NCBI RefSeq assembly: GCF_010894405.1
Contig: NZ_JAAIYA010000010.1
Coordinates: 1-64,000, forward strand
Reading direction: 5' to 3'
DNA from: Pyxidicoccus caerfyrddinensis
Lineage (GTDB): Bacteria; Myxococcota; Myxococcia; Myxococcales; Myxococcaceae
DNA: 64,000 nucleotides
The notes under the pieces were generated by a model. It did not search any database. It was not told the origin of the DNA and worked only from the letters and a program-made list of their open reading frames with translations. Shown here in pieces: positions 17,647-25,934 of this stretch (position 1 is the first letter of the stretch; every line of letters starts with the position of its first letter). The position numbers and the translations under genes were made by a program.

Positions 17647-18623
17647 GCACCATCTCCGTCCTGGGGCTCGACCCCAGCGCCTACGTCAAGAACACCCTCC
17701 ACGCCGAGGGCGCGGCGTGGGTGGAGAAGAACTGCTACGTCGACGTGTGGATTGAAGTGCTCCACGCGCAGAAGCTCAACCCGCTGCCGCTGCTGGCGTT
17801 CACCGTCGCGCTCGACTTCGTGGGCGACCAGTGGACGTTCTACAAGCCGTCACACGATGACCTGAACACGCTCTACGGCCTGGAGGTGCAGGAGCTGAAC
17901 GTCTTCAAGCCCCTCGCCGAGCACGCCGTGACACACCTGTCCGCGGGGCGGCTGGTGCTCACCGAGGCGGACGCGTTCTTCCTTCCGGATACGGCGGGCA
18001 CCGACTACGGCCGGCAGCACACGAAGACGACGATTGCGCTGGAGACGCTCGATGTGGAGGGCCGGAAGCTGGGCTACTTCCACAACACCGGCTACTACAC
18101 GCTGGAGGGCGCGGACTTCGACGCCATCTTCCGGAGCGCGGGGACGTGGGATCCCCACATCCTCCCGCTGTTCGCGGAGTGGGTGGGACTGGAGCGGCTG
18201 GAGCGGCACTCCGAGGATGGGCTGCGCGAGCGCTCTCGCGCGCTCCTGGCCCGTTACCTGCGCCGCCGTCCCCTTGTGAATCCGTGTGGCCGCTTCGCGC
18301 GCCAGTTCGCCTCGGATCTGGACGGGCTGCGCTCGAAGGGCATCGACGCGTACCACATCTATGCCTTCGCCACGCTGCGGCAGCTCGGCTCCAACTTCGA
18401 GCTGGCGGCGGCGTACCTGCGCTGGCTGGATGGCTCGGCGAATGGCGAGCTGACTCGCGCGGCGGCGGAGCTGGAGTCCATCTCCTCGGCGGCGAAGACG
18501 CTCATCCTCAAGGGTGCGCGCTCGGTGGCGGCGAAGAAGCCCGCGGACTTCAGCGAGCTGCTGGGGACCATGGAATCGGGCTGGCAGCGTGGCATGGACC
18601 TGCTCACGCAGGTCGCGGGCTGA
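17643..18623 (+). CDS. DUF1839-family protein
   Basis: A 326-residue cytoplasmic protein that looks like the DUF1839 family (from memory of the family, not a search). Recognisable stretches include NCYVDVWIEVLHA near residue 30, TFYKPSHDDLNTLYGLEVQE (~62-81), and a helical C-terminal half with AYLRWLDG. No export signal, nucleotide-binding loop or metal motif is obvious. Its ATGA overlaps the stop of the ligase gene, so the two are translationally coupled. Genes of this family recur beside aminoacyl-carrier-protein ligases. A role in using or transferring the loaded amino acid is likely but unproven. Confidence 0.85.
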   Translation: MSTISVLGLDPSAYVKNTLHAEGAAWVEKNCYVDVWIEVLHAQKLNPLPLLAFTVALDFVGDQWTFYKPSHDDLNTLYGLEVQELNVFKPLAEHAVTHLSAGRLVLTEADAFFLPDTAGTDYGRQHTKTTIALETLDVEGRKLGYFHNTGYYTLEGADFDAIFRSAGTWDPHILPLFAEWVGLERLERHSEDGLRERSRALLARYLRRRPLVNPCGRFARQFASDLDGLRSKGIDAYHIYAFATLRQLGSNFELAAAYLRWLDGSANGELTRAAAELESISSAAKTLILKGARSVAAKKPADFSELLGTMESGWQRGMDLLTQVAG

Positions 18624-18656
18624 AGGACTCCGGCGGGTCGCCGGGGAAGAGGGGAC

Positions 18657-21221
18657 ATGGGGCGCATTCGCAACGTCAGCTCGCACCGGGTGACGCCGCT
18701 CGAGACGGGCTGGCAGGCCGTGGCCGTGGAACCCGGGGCGGTGGACCATCCGTCACGCCTCGCGGAGCGGGCGCTGGCGTGGCTGCCCGCGCTCGTTCCC
18801 GGCACCGCCGCCTCGCTGCTGCGCGCGGCCGGGCCGTTCGACCTCGACCGGCCTCCGCCCCTGGACACCCGGGACTGGTGGTACCGCACCGACGTCTCGC
18901 TGCCTCCCGCCGAGGGCGGAGCCGTGTTCCTCCGCTTCGACGGACTGGCCACGCTCGCGGAGGTGTGGCTGGACGATGAGCCGGTGCTGCGCTCGGACAA
19001 CATGTTCCTCGCGCACTCGGTGGACGTCACGCGGTGGGCCGGTGGGACTCGGAGGCTGGCGCTCCGGTTCCGCTCGCTCGCGGCGGCGTTGCAGGAGCGA
19101 CGGGCGCGGCCTCGCTGGAAGACGCGGCTGGTCGATGCTCCGCACCTGCGCTGGTTCCGCACCACGCTGCTCGGACACATCCCCGGGTGGTGCCCTCCTG
19201 TTCCTCCCGTGGGGCCGTGGCGGCCCGTGAGCGTGGAGCACCACGTAGGGCTCAGCGTGGAGCAGGCGGACCTGCGCTCCTCGGTGGTGGGCGAGGGCGG
19301 CTCTGTCACGGTGGACCTGCGCGTGCGGGCCTGGAGCCCGGTGCGGGGGGCGACGGTGCGGGTGGGGGAGGGTAGTGCTCCGCTGGTCTGTGAGGCCGCG
19401 GGTGAGGGCGTGTGGCGTCTGCACGGCGAGGCGCGACTGGACTCCGTGGAGCGGTGGTGGCCGCACACGCATGGCGAGCCCCGGCTGTATCCCGTGCAGG
19501 TGGACGTGACGCTGGAGGGCGGTGCTTCGGTGTCGCTCGATGCGGGGCGCGTGGGCTTCCGCACGGTGGAGTTGTCCACTGCGGACGGGGGCTTCGCGCT
19601 GTCCATCAACGGCGTGCCCGTGTTCTGCCGGGGCGCGTGCTGGACACCGCTGGACGTGGTGTCGCTCGGCGGGACGGAGAAGGACTACGCGGAGGCGTTG
19701 GACCTGGCGCGCTCGGCGGGCATGAACATACTCCGCGTGGGCGGGACGATGGTCTACGAGGACGACCGCTTCTACGAGGCGTGTGACGCCCGGGGCATCC
19801 TCGTGTGGCAGGACTTCATGTTCGCCAACATGGACTACCCGGCCGAGGACGCGGCCTTCTCCGCCAACGTCCGGCGCGAGGCCGAGCAGTTCCTGTCCCG
19901 CGTGCAGGGCAGTCCCTCGCTGACCGTGCTGTGCGGCAACAGCGAGGCGGAGCAGCAGGCGGCGATGATGGGCATGGCTCCCGCCATGTGGACCGGCCCC
20001 CTCTTCGAGAAGGTGCTGCCCGAGGCCGGCACGGCGCTGCGCCCGGACGTGCCCTACTGGCGCTCGTCACCGAGCGGCGGCGCGATGCCCTTCCATACCC
20101 GCACCGGGGTGACGCACTACTACGGCGTCGGCGCGTACCTGCGCCCGATGGAGGATGCGCGTCGCGCGGGCGTTCGCTTCGCGTCCGAGTGCCTGGCCTT
20201 CGCCAACGTTCCCGAGGACGCCACCATCGAGCGCATGCTGGCCGATGGCGAGGCTCCCGCGCACCATCCGAAGTGGAAGGCGCGCGTCCCGAGAGACCCC
20301 GCCGCGGGGTGGGACTTCGAGGACGTGCGCGACCACTACGTGGGCGTGCTGTTCGGGGTGGAGCCCGCGCGGCTGCGCTACTCGGACATGGCGCGCTACC
20401 TGGCGCTCGGGCGCGTCACGTCGGGCGAGGTGATGGCCGCCACGCTGGCCGAGTTCCGGCGTCCCGGCTCCACCTGCCACGGTGCGCTCGTCTGGTTCTT
20501 CAGGGACTTGTGGCCCGGCGCGGGCTGGGGCGTGGTGGACTCGACGGGCCTTCCCAAGGCCGCGTACTACGGCGTGAAGCGCGCCTCGGGGAGCGTCCTG
20601 CTCTCGCTGTCGGACGAGGGACTCGACGGGCTGGACCTGAACGTGACGAACGATTCGGGCACTGCGCTGGATGCGGAGCTGGAGGTCGCCTTCTACCGGG
20701 ACGGTGAGGTGGTGGTCGCTCGCGGCCGCGCGCCGGCCATTGTTCCGGCCCGGGGTTCCGTGCGGCTGTCCGCCGAGGCGATGGCGGGCCACTTCATGGA
20801 CTCGACGTATGCGTACCGCTTCGGGCCGCCGGGACATGAACTGGCGGTGGCCTCGCTGTTCGAGCGGGGCTCGGGGCGGCTGCTGCAGCGCGCGTTCCAC
20901 TTCGCGCACGCGGCGATGGCGGCTCGGCGTGGGGACGTGGGCCTGGAGGCAGTGGCCTTCCCGGGCGCGGATGGCAGCCACACCGTGCGCCTGCGCGCGA
21001 AGCGGTTCGTGCAGGCGGCTTCCTTCGAGACTCCCGGCCACGTGCCGGAGGACAACTACTTCCATCTTGCACCTGGCGACGAGCGGACGGTGGTGCTGCG
21101 GCCGCGTCCGTCCGCCCGCGCGTTCCGTGGCTTCGTCCATGCGCTGAACGCCGCCACACCGGTGCGCATCGAGCTGGCCCCCGCCGAGGCGGCCAGTCCC
21201 CGAGAGGGTTCTCAGTCATGA
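18657..21221 (+). CDS. GH2 beta-mannosidase-like glycoside hydrolase
   Basis: An 854-residue protein with the GH2 architecture of beta-mannosidases: N-terminal jelly roll (WWYRTDVSLP, ~75-85), Ig-like domain, then a barrel from about residue 315. The acid/base Glu is in LCGNSEAEQQ (~429) and the probable nucleophile Glu in RFASECLAF (~511). C-terminal beta domains follow. There is no signal peptide, so it is cytoplasmic, which suggests processing or transfer of a sugar on an intracellular intermediate rather than scavenging of extracellular mannan. ATG at 18657 has AGAGGGG upstream. Its stop overlaps the hydrolase start (ATGA), tying it to the carrier-protein operon. Substrate uncertain; GH2 transferase activity is possible. 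Confidence 0.86.
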   Translation: MGRIRNVSSHRVTPLETGWQAVAVEPGAVDHPSRLAERALAWLPALVPGTAASLLRAAGPFDLDRPPPLDTRDWWYRTDVSLPPAEGGAVFLRFDGLATLAEVWLDDEPVLRSDNMFLAHSVDVTRWAGGTRRLALRFRSLAAALQERRARPRWKTRLVDAPHLRWFRTTLLGHIPGWCPPVPPVGPWRPVSVEHHVGLSVEQADLRSSVVGEGGSVTVDLRVRAWSPVRGATVRVGEGSAPLVCEAAGEGVWRLHGEARLDSVERWWPHTHGEPRLYPVQVDVTLEGGASVSLDAGRVGFRTVELSTADGGFALSINGVPVFCRGACWTPLDVVSLGGTEKDYAEALDLARSAGMNILRVGGTMVYEDDRFYEACDARGILVWQDFMFANMDYPAEDAAFSANVRREAEQFLSRVQGSPSLTVLCGNSEAEQQAAMMGMAPAMWTGPLFEKVLPEAGTALRPDVPYWRSSPSGGAMPFHTRTGVTHYYGVGAYLRPMEDARRAGVRFASECLAFANVPEDATIERMLADGEAPAHHPKWKARVPRDPAAGWDFEDVRDHYVGVLFGVEPARLRYSDMARYLALGRVTSGEVMAATLAEFRRPGSTCHGALVWFFRDLWPGAGWGVVDSTGLPKAAYYGVKRASGSVLLSLSDEGLDGLDLNVTNDSGTALDAELEVAFYRDGEVVVARGRAPAIVPARGSVRLSAEAMAGHFMDSTYAYRFGPPGHELAVASLFERGSGRLLQRAFHFAHAAMAARRGDVGLEAVAFPGADGSHTVRLRAKRFVQAASFETPGHVPEDNYFHLAPGDERTVVLRPRPSARAFRGFVHALNAATPVRIELAPAEAASPREGSQS

Positions 21222-23089
21222 GCGTCAACGTCGCGCGGCAGCTACAAGTGGCTCCGGAGCCGGGTGGTGCGGAGCTCGTCCTGCCCCAGGCCATTGCCTT
21301 CGGCCCCACGGAGCGCCGCCTCTTCGGCTGGTACCACGCTCCGCGCGGGACTCCGCGCGGCATGGGCGTCGTGCTGTGCAACCCGCTGGGCTACGAGGCC
21401 ATGCCGGCCCACCGCACGTATCGCCACCTGGCGGCACGGCTGGCCGACGCTGGCTTCGCCGTGCTCCGGTTCGACTACGACGGCACGGGGGATTCGAGCG
21501 GCTACGACGACGAGCCGGGCCGTGTCTCCGCGTGGCTCGCGAGCATCGGCACCGCCATCGACGAGGTGAAGCGGCGCTCGGGGACGGCGCAGGTGTGCCT
21601 GTTCGGGCTGCGGCTGGGAGGGCTCTTCGCGCTCGCCACGGCCGCGGCTCGCGAGGACGTGCGGGCGTTGATGCTGTGGGCCACTCCGGCCACGGGCCGC
21701 GCGTACGTGCGCGAGCTGCGCGCCTTCCGGCAGATCAAGGAGAAGGACTCCGTCGGGCCTCCGCGCGAGTCTCCGACTCCGGGGGAGGAGATTGCCGGCT
21801 ACCTGCTGCTGCCCGAGACGGCGGATGGCCTGTCTGGCCTGCGTCCGCTGGAGACGCCGACGCGCGCGGTGCAGCAGGCGCTGCTCATCGGGCGTGATGA
21901 CCTGCCCGGTGCGGAGGCGCAGATTGCAAAGCACCTCACGGCGTGTGGCGTGAGCGTGTCCTCTCCCACGGTTCCTGGTTACTCCGCCGCGATGCGGGAC
22001 GCGGAGTTCACCGAGCTGCCGGAGGCTGCGCTCGGCACGCTGGTGGACTGGCTGCGCCGTACGGATGACTCCTCCGAGGGGAGGGCGCTTGCCGGGGAGG
22101 GGCCCTCCGCTGACACCGCTGCGTCCGAGAGTGTCCTGGTCTGCACGGCGCCCGGTGGGGCACAGGTGCGGGAGCGGGCGGTGCGGTACGGGAGGGAAGG
22201 GCGGCTGTTCGGCATCGTCGCCGAGCCTCCTTCCGAAGCGCCTTCGGGCGACCGGGCGGGTGTGCTGTTCGTCTCGGTGGGGGCCAACCACCGCACCGGG
22301 CCGAACCGGATGCACGTGACGCTGTCTCGCGAGCTGGCGTCCCGGGGCTTCGTGGCGATGCGGCTCGACATCGCCGGTGTCGGTGACAGTCCGGCCGCTC
22401 CGGGGGAGAAGGAGCACCCGCTCTACTCGAAGGCCTCCGTCCGCGACATCCAGGAGGCGATGGACTGGCTGGGCCACGCGTACGGGCTGCGGCGCTACGT
22501 GGTCGCCTCGCTGTGCTCCGGCGCCTTCCTCACATTCCATGCGAGCGTCCAGGACGAGCGCGTCGCGGGACAGGTCCTCATCAACCCGCAGACGTTCGTC
22601 TGGCGGACCGGTGACTCGCTCGTCATCAAGCAGCGCGAGCAGCGGCCCGCCTACGAGACGTCCTTCAAGTCCACGCGGTTCTACCGGACCGCCGTGCTCC
22701 GGAAGGAGACGTGGCGGCGCCTGCTGCGAGGGGAAATCCAGGTGCGACGCATTGCCCGGGAGCTGCTCTCGCGGGCCGTGAAGCGCGCCCAGACGCTGCC
22801 GCTCCCCGGTCCGCTCCAGGGCGCCGAGCAGCGCGAGCATCTGGCCGTCCGCCGCTCCTTCTCCGCGCTCGTGGACCGCGGCGTGCAGTCATTGCTCGTC
22901 TACAGCGCCAACGACGGCGGCCTGGACGTCATCGAGCGCTACCTGGGGCCTCGCGCGCGCAGGCTCGCGAACAAGCCCAACTTCCGCATGGAGATTGTGG
23001 ACGGCCCCGACCACACCTTCACGCCGCTCTGGTCCCAGGCCTACCTGGGCACGCTCATCCTGGAGTTCGTCACCACGCACTTCGGCTGA
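21218..23089 (+). CDS. Tandem alpha/beta-hydrolase with altered nucleophile elbows
   Basis: A 623-residue fusion of two alpha/beta-hydrolase domains (residues ~15-280 and ~315-620). Each has the early fold signature: GMGVVLCNPLGYEAMPAHRT and RAGVLFVSVGANHRTGPNR. At the nucleophile elbow, where GxSxG is expected, domain 1 reads GLRLG (Arg) and domain 2 reads SLCSG (Cys). Domain 2 keeps a terminal His in DGPDHTFTPLW; domain 1 has no obvious triad. Similar GLRLG and Cys-containing elbows occur, to my knowledge, in hydrolase-like proteins of polysaccharide/exosortase-associated clusters. It probably works as an acyltransferase or thioesterase-like protein, or as a scaffold. Coupled by ATGA overlap to the GH2 gene; last gene of the operon. 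Confidence 0.85.
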   Translation: MSVNVARQLQVAPEPGGAELVLPQAIAFGPTERRLFGWYHAPRGTPRGMGVVLCNPLGYEAMPAHRTYRHLAARLADAGFAVLRFDYDGTGDSSGYDDEPGRVSAWLASIGTAIDEVKRRSGTAQVCLFGLRLGGLFALATAAAREDVRALMLWATPATGRAYVRELRAFRQIKEKDSVGPPRESPTPGEEIAGYLLLPETADGLSGLRPLETPTRAVQQALLIGRDDLPGAEAQIAKHLTACGVSVSSPTVPGYSAAMRDAEFTELPEAALGTLVDWLRRTDDSSEGRALAGEGPSADTAASESVLVCTAPGGAQVRERAVRYGREGRLFGIVAEPPSEAPSGDRAGVLFVSVGANHRTGPNRMHVTLSRELASRGFVAMRLDIAGVGDSPAAPGEKEHPLYSKASVRDIQEAMDWLGHAYGLRRYVVASLCSGAFLTFHASVQDERVAGQVLINPQTFVWRTGDSLVIKQREQRPAYETSFKSTRFYRTAVLRKETWRRLLRGEIQVRRIARELLSRAVKRAQTLPLPGPLQGAEQREHLAVRRSFSALVDRGVQSLLVYSANDGGLDVIERYLGPRARRLANKPNFRMEIVDGPDHTFTPLWSQAYLGTLILEFVTTHFG

Positions 23090-23092
23090 AGC

Positions 23093-23980
23093 TCACGAGC
23101 GCGGCGCCAGGGCGTGGTCGAAGAAGGCGCCCACCCGGGAGAGGTACGCCTCTCCGCCCGCGTCGGCGTAGTGGCCGTGCCCCGCGCCCGGTACGAGCAG
23201 CAAGTCGCGGGGCTCGCCGGAGAGCGCGTAGAGCCGCTGCGACATGGCGGGCGGGACGGCCCGGTCGTCCGTGCCGGCGATGAAGAGCACCGGTCTCGGC
23301 GACAGGCGAGGCACGAAGTCCTCATTGTGCAGCTCATCCACGTCCAGCCCCGCGTCCCGGTTGGCGGCGATGGCCGGCAGGTACGTGACGGGGCCCCACG
23401 CGCGGAACTCGTAGCGGAGCTGGTCCTCCAGGCGGGTGAAGGCGCCGGCCAGCGCCACGGCCGCGACGCGCTTGTCGTCCGCCGCCACGCGCACCGCCAC
23501 GGCACAGCCCATGGAGAAGCCGAAGACGCCGATGCGTGAGGCATCCACCTCGGGTTGATGCGTGAGGAAGTCGAGCGCTCTCTCCAGCGCGGCCCGGTGC
23601 TCGGCGCCCCAGGTGGGTGGCCCCTGGCTCTCTCCATGGCCCGGCATGTCGATGAGCAGCGCCCCATGTCCGCGCCGCGCCAGTTCTTCCGCTTCGCGCA
23701 CCAGGTCGAGCCGCGTCGACGGTGAGCCGTGCACGAAGACGATGGCCGAGCCGCGCGTGGGCGGCACGTACCAGCCATGGACTTCCAGCCCCTGCGGCGT
23801 CTTCAGCGTGACGTCGCGCAGGCGCAGGGCGCGCAGTGCTTCAGGAACGGGAACGGACGAGGGAGCGGGGCGCAGCACGGCCGCCTGGTAGCGATACGTC
23901 CGGAAGGCCTTGAGCCCGAGGGCTCCCACCACCGCGAGCAGCACCACCCCGAGTCCCCACATGGACCTTCTCATTCGCAT
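23093..23980 (-). CDS. Membrane-anchored alpha/beta hydrolase
   Basis: A 295-residue hydrolase with one N-terminal membrane segment (residues ~7-23, possibly an uncleaved signal anchor) and an extracytoplasmic catalytic domain. Motifs: oxyanion-loop IVFVHGSPSTR (~80-90), nucleophile GFSMG (~150), acid in IAGTDDRAVPP (~233-243) and His in PGAGHGHYAD (~265-274). Similar to BEM46/FrsA-like serine hydrolases. The start is ATG 23980, with another ATG six bases in. It converges on the double-hydrolase gene with a three-base gap, so it is probably not part of that operon. Substrate unknown, likely an ester or amide in the envelope. Confidence 0.85.
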   Translation of the reverse strand: MRMRRSMWGLGVVLLAVVGALGLKAFRTYRYQAAVLRPAPSSVPVPEALRALRLRDVTLKTPQGLEVHGWYVPPTRGSAIVFVHGSPSTRLDLVREAEELARRGHGALLIDMPGHGESQGPPTWGAEHRAALERALDFLTHQPEVDASRIGVFGFSMGCAVAVRVAADDKRVAAVALAGAFTRLEDQLRYEFRAWGPVTYLPAIAANRDAGLDVDELHNEDFVPRLSPRPVLFIAGTDDRAVPPAMSQRLYALSGEPRDLLLVPGAGHGHYADAGGEAYLSRVGAFFDHALAPRS

Positions 23981-24114
23981 GAAGCCGCCCGCCGCGTGAT
24001 TGCCCGGTGACGATAGCCCGGGGGCCCTCAAGGTTTCCTTAAGGTCTTTCCACGAGAACCACCCTCACGCCCGAAGCCACGGGCGGAAATGGACCGGCAC
24101 TCAGGAGGGCCTGG

Positions 24115-25128
24115 ATGAACAACGACGCCAAGAAGAACCTCATTGCGGAGGTCGTGACACGCCGGAAGGTGCTGCGCGGCATGGGCATGGCGCTGGCGGC
24201 CCTGCCGCTCGCGCGGCTCGTCATGGCATGCGGCGAGGGCACGGACGGCACGGGTGGCGACACCAGCACCGACGCGGGTACGGACACGACGGCCGACTCC
24301 GGCACGGGGACCGACGCGGGCACCGGCTCCGCCGCGAACTGGGCCACCGGTGGCACCGCTTCGATGACCGCGGCCACCTCGTATCCCGACCCGTTCTCCT
24401 CGGGTATCGGCACGGCGTGCACCCTCACGTGCGCGGCCACGCTGGGCCCCTGCTATGCGACCACCGTCGAGCGCAAGGACATCAGCGAGGGCCATGACGG
24501 GCTGCCCGTGCGGCTCGCGCTCCTCGTAGTGGACGAGTCCTGCAAGCCGGTGCCGGGCGCCTCCGTCGACATCTGGCATGCCGCTCCCGAGGGGCTCTAC
24601 TCGGGTGAGGATGCGAGCGACTTCTGCACGTCGGGGGATGCCACGGCGCGGGCCGCTCGGTGGTTCCGCGGCGTGCAGACGACGGATGCGAATGGCCGGG
24701 TGGACTTCGATACCTGCTTCCCCGGCTGGTACAGCAGCCGCACCATCCACATCCACTTCACCATCCGCGTCAACGGCAACGAGTACGTCACGTCGCAGCT
24801 CTTCTTCGAGGACTCCCTCGACGACGAGATCGTCAACAGCCAGCCGCTCTACAACACGCGCGGCGCGCGGGACACGACCAACAGCGACGACAACGTCATC
24901 TCCGCGGACTCGGTGGCCGACTACGTGTTCCAGACCGAGCGCATGGTGGACGGCGCGATGCTGGCCTGGAAGACCCTGGTCATCCGCTCGTCGCTCGACT
25001 CGGCGCAGTGCCAGGTGGCGGGTGGCAGCGGCGGCCCTGGCGGTCCGCCTCCGGGCGGGGATGGTGGCATGGGCCCGCCCCCCGGCTGGGACGGCGGCAT
25101 GCCGCCTCCCCGTCCCGATGCTGGGTGA
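24115..25128 (+). CDS. Tat-exported intradiol ring-cleavage dioxygenase-like lipoprotein
   Basis: A 337-residue protein resembling the protocatechuate 3,4-dioxygenase beta-type fold. The N-terminus has a twin-arginine motif (RRKVLRG, ~16) and a lipobox ending VMAC (~39), then a Thr/Gly/Asp-rich linker to ~residue 75. The iron-ligand pattern of intradiol enzymes is visible: Tyr in GPCYATT (~113), then Tyr and two His in FPGWYSSRTIHIHF (~202-213), with DIWHAAPEGLYS between. The last ~40 residues are a Gly/Pro tract. AGGAGGG precedes the ATG. It lies upstream of, and is probably co-regulated with, the two-component pair. Exported members of this fold have uncertain substrates. Confidence 0.87.
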   Translation: MNNDAKKNLIAEVVTRRKVLRGMGMALAALPLARLVMACGEGTDGTGGDTSTDAGTDTTADSGTGTDAGTGSAANWATGGTASMTAATSYPDPFSSGIGTACTLTCAATLGPCYATTVERKDISEGHDGLPVRLALLVVDESCKPVPGASVDIWHAAPEGLYSGEDASDFCTSGDATARAARWFRGVQTTDANGRVDFDTCFPGWYSSRTIHIHFTIRVNGNEYVTSQLFFEDSLDDEIVNSQPLYNTRGARDTTNSDDNVISADSVADYVFQTERMVDGAMLAWKTLVIRSSLDSAQCQVAGGSGGPGGPPPGGDGGMGPPPGWDGGMPPPRPDAG

Positions 25129-25259
25129 GCGGTGAGCACATCCGTCACTCGCGCCGCCGCGTGACTTGATTCCCGGGGGCGACGTGCGTACTGGCCGGAG
25201 GTGGAGTTCAACACCGGTCGCGCGCACGGCGCCCCGGCGCGGGTGAGGAGACACGGGTC

Positions 25260-25934
25260 ATGGGGGACCGCATCCTGCTCGTCGAGGACGATCCACAGCT
25301 CGGCGCGCAGATTGCCGAGCACCTACGGGGCGCGGGCTTCGAGCCCACGTGGTGGAGGGAGGGCCGGCGGCTGACTCCCGAGGGCATGCCCGAGGTGAGC
25401 CTCGTGGTGCTGGACCTGATGCTGCCCGGCACCTACGGCCTGGACATGCTCAAGGCCCTCCGGACCTTCTCCGAGGTGCCCGTCCTCATCCTGAGCGCGC
25501 GCAATGACACCCTCGACAAGGTGCGGGCGCTGAAGCTCGGCGCGGACGACTACATGACCAAGCCCTTCTGGCCGGAGGAGCTCATCGAGCGGGTGCGCGC
25601 GCGCCTGCGCCGGCCGTCGCTGCAGAAGGCCGACGCCGTCGTCGAGCTGGGGCCGCTGCGCGTGGACCTCCAGGCCCACGAAGTATCCCTGCACGGGCAG
25701 CCCGTGGAGTTGACGCGCGTGGAGTTCGCGCTGCTCGCGGCGCTGGCCCGGCGCCCTCGTGAGGCGGTGACGCGGCAGTGGCTGGTGGAGCACGTGCTGG
25801 ACCCGGAGCGCGAGGGCACCGAGCGGACGCTGGACGTCCATGTGTCGCGGCTGCGGCGGAAGCTGGGGCCGCAGCACGGGGTGGAGACGGTGTGGGGCGT
25901 GGGCTACCGGCTCGTTCCAGGAGATGGCACTTGA
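25260..25934 (+). CDS. OmpR/PhoB-family response regulator
   Basis: A 224-residue two-component regulator. Receiver domain (1-120): acidic pocket LLVEDDPQL, phospho-acceptor Asp52 in VVLDLMLPG, switch residue in ILSARND and conserved Lys in DYMTKPFWP. The C-terminal winged helix (~130-222) has VELTRVEFALLAALARRP and TLDVHVSRLRRKLG. GAGGAG precedes the ATG. Its stop overlaps the TTG start of the kinase gene by four bases, so the pair is made together. Probable targets include its own operon and perhaps the dioxygenase gene upstream. Confidence 0.95.
   Translation: MGDRILLVEDDPQLGAQIAEHLRGAGFEPTWWREGRRLTPEGMPEVSLVVLDLMLPGTYGLDMLKALRTFSEVPVLILSARNDTLDKVRALKLGADDYMTKPFWPEELIERVRARLRRPSLQKADAVVELGPLRVDLQAHEVSLHGQPVELTRVEFALLAALARRPREAVTRQWLVEHVLDPEREGTERTLDVHVSRLRRKLGPQHGVETVWGVGYRLVPGDGT

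Noticed and set aside
24250..24350. Thr/Gly/Asp-rich segment after the dioxygenase lipobox as a possible frameshift or repeat insertion
   Set aside because: Frame and codon pattern are continuous and a flexible linker after a lipobox is common in such lipoproteins.
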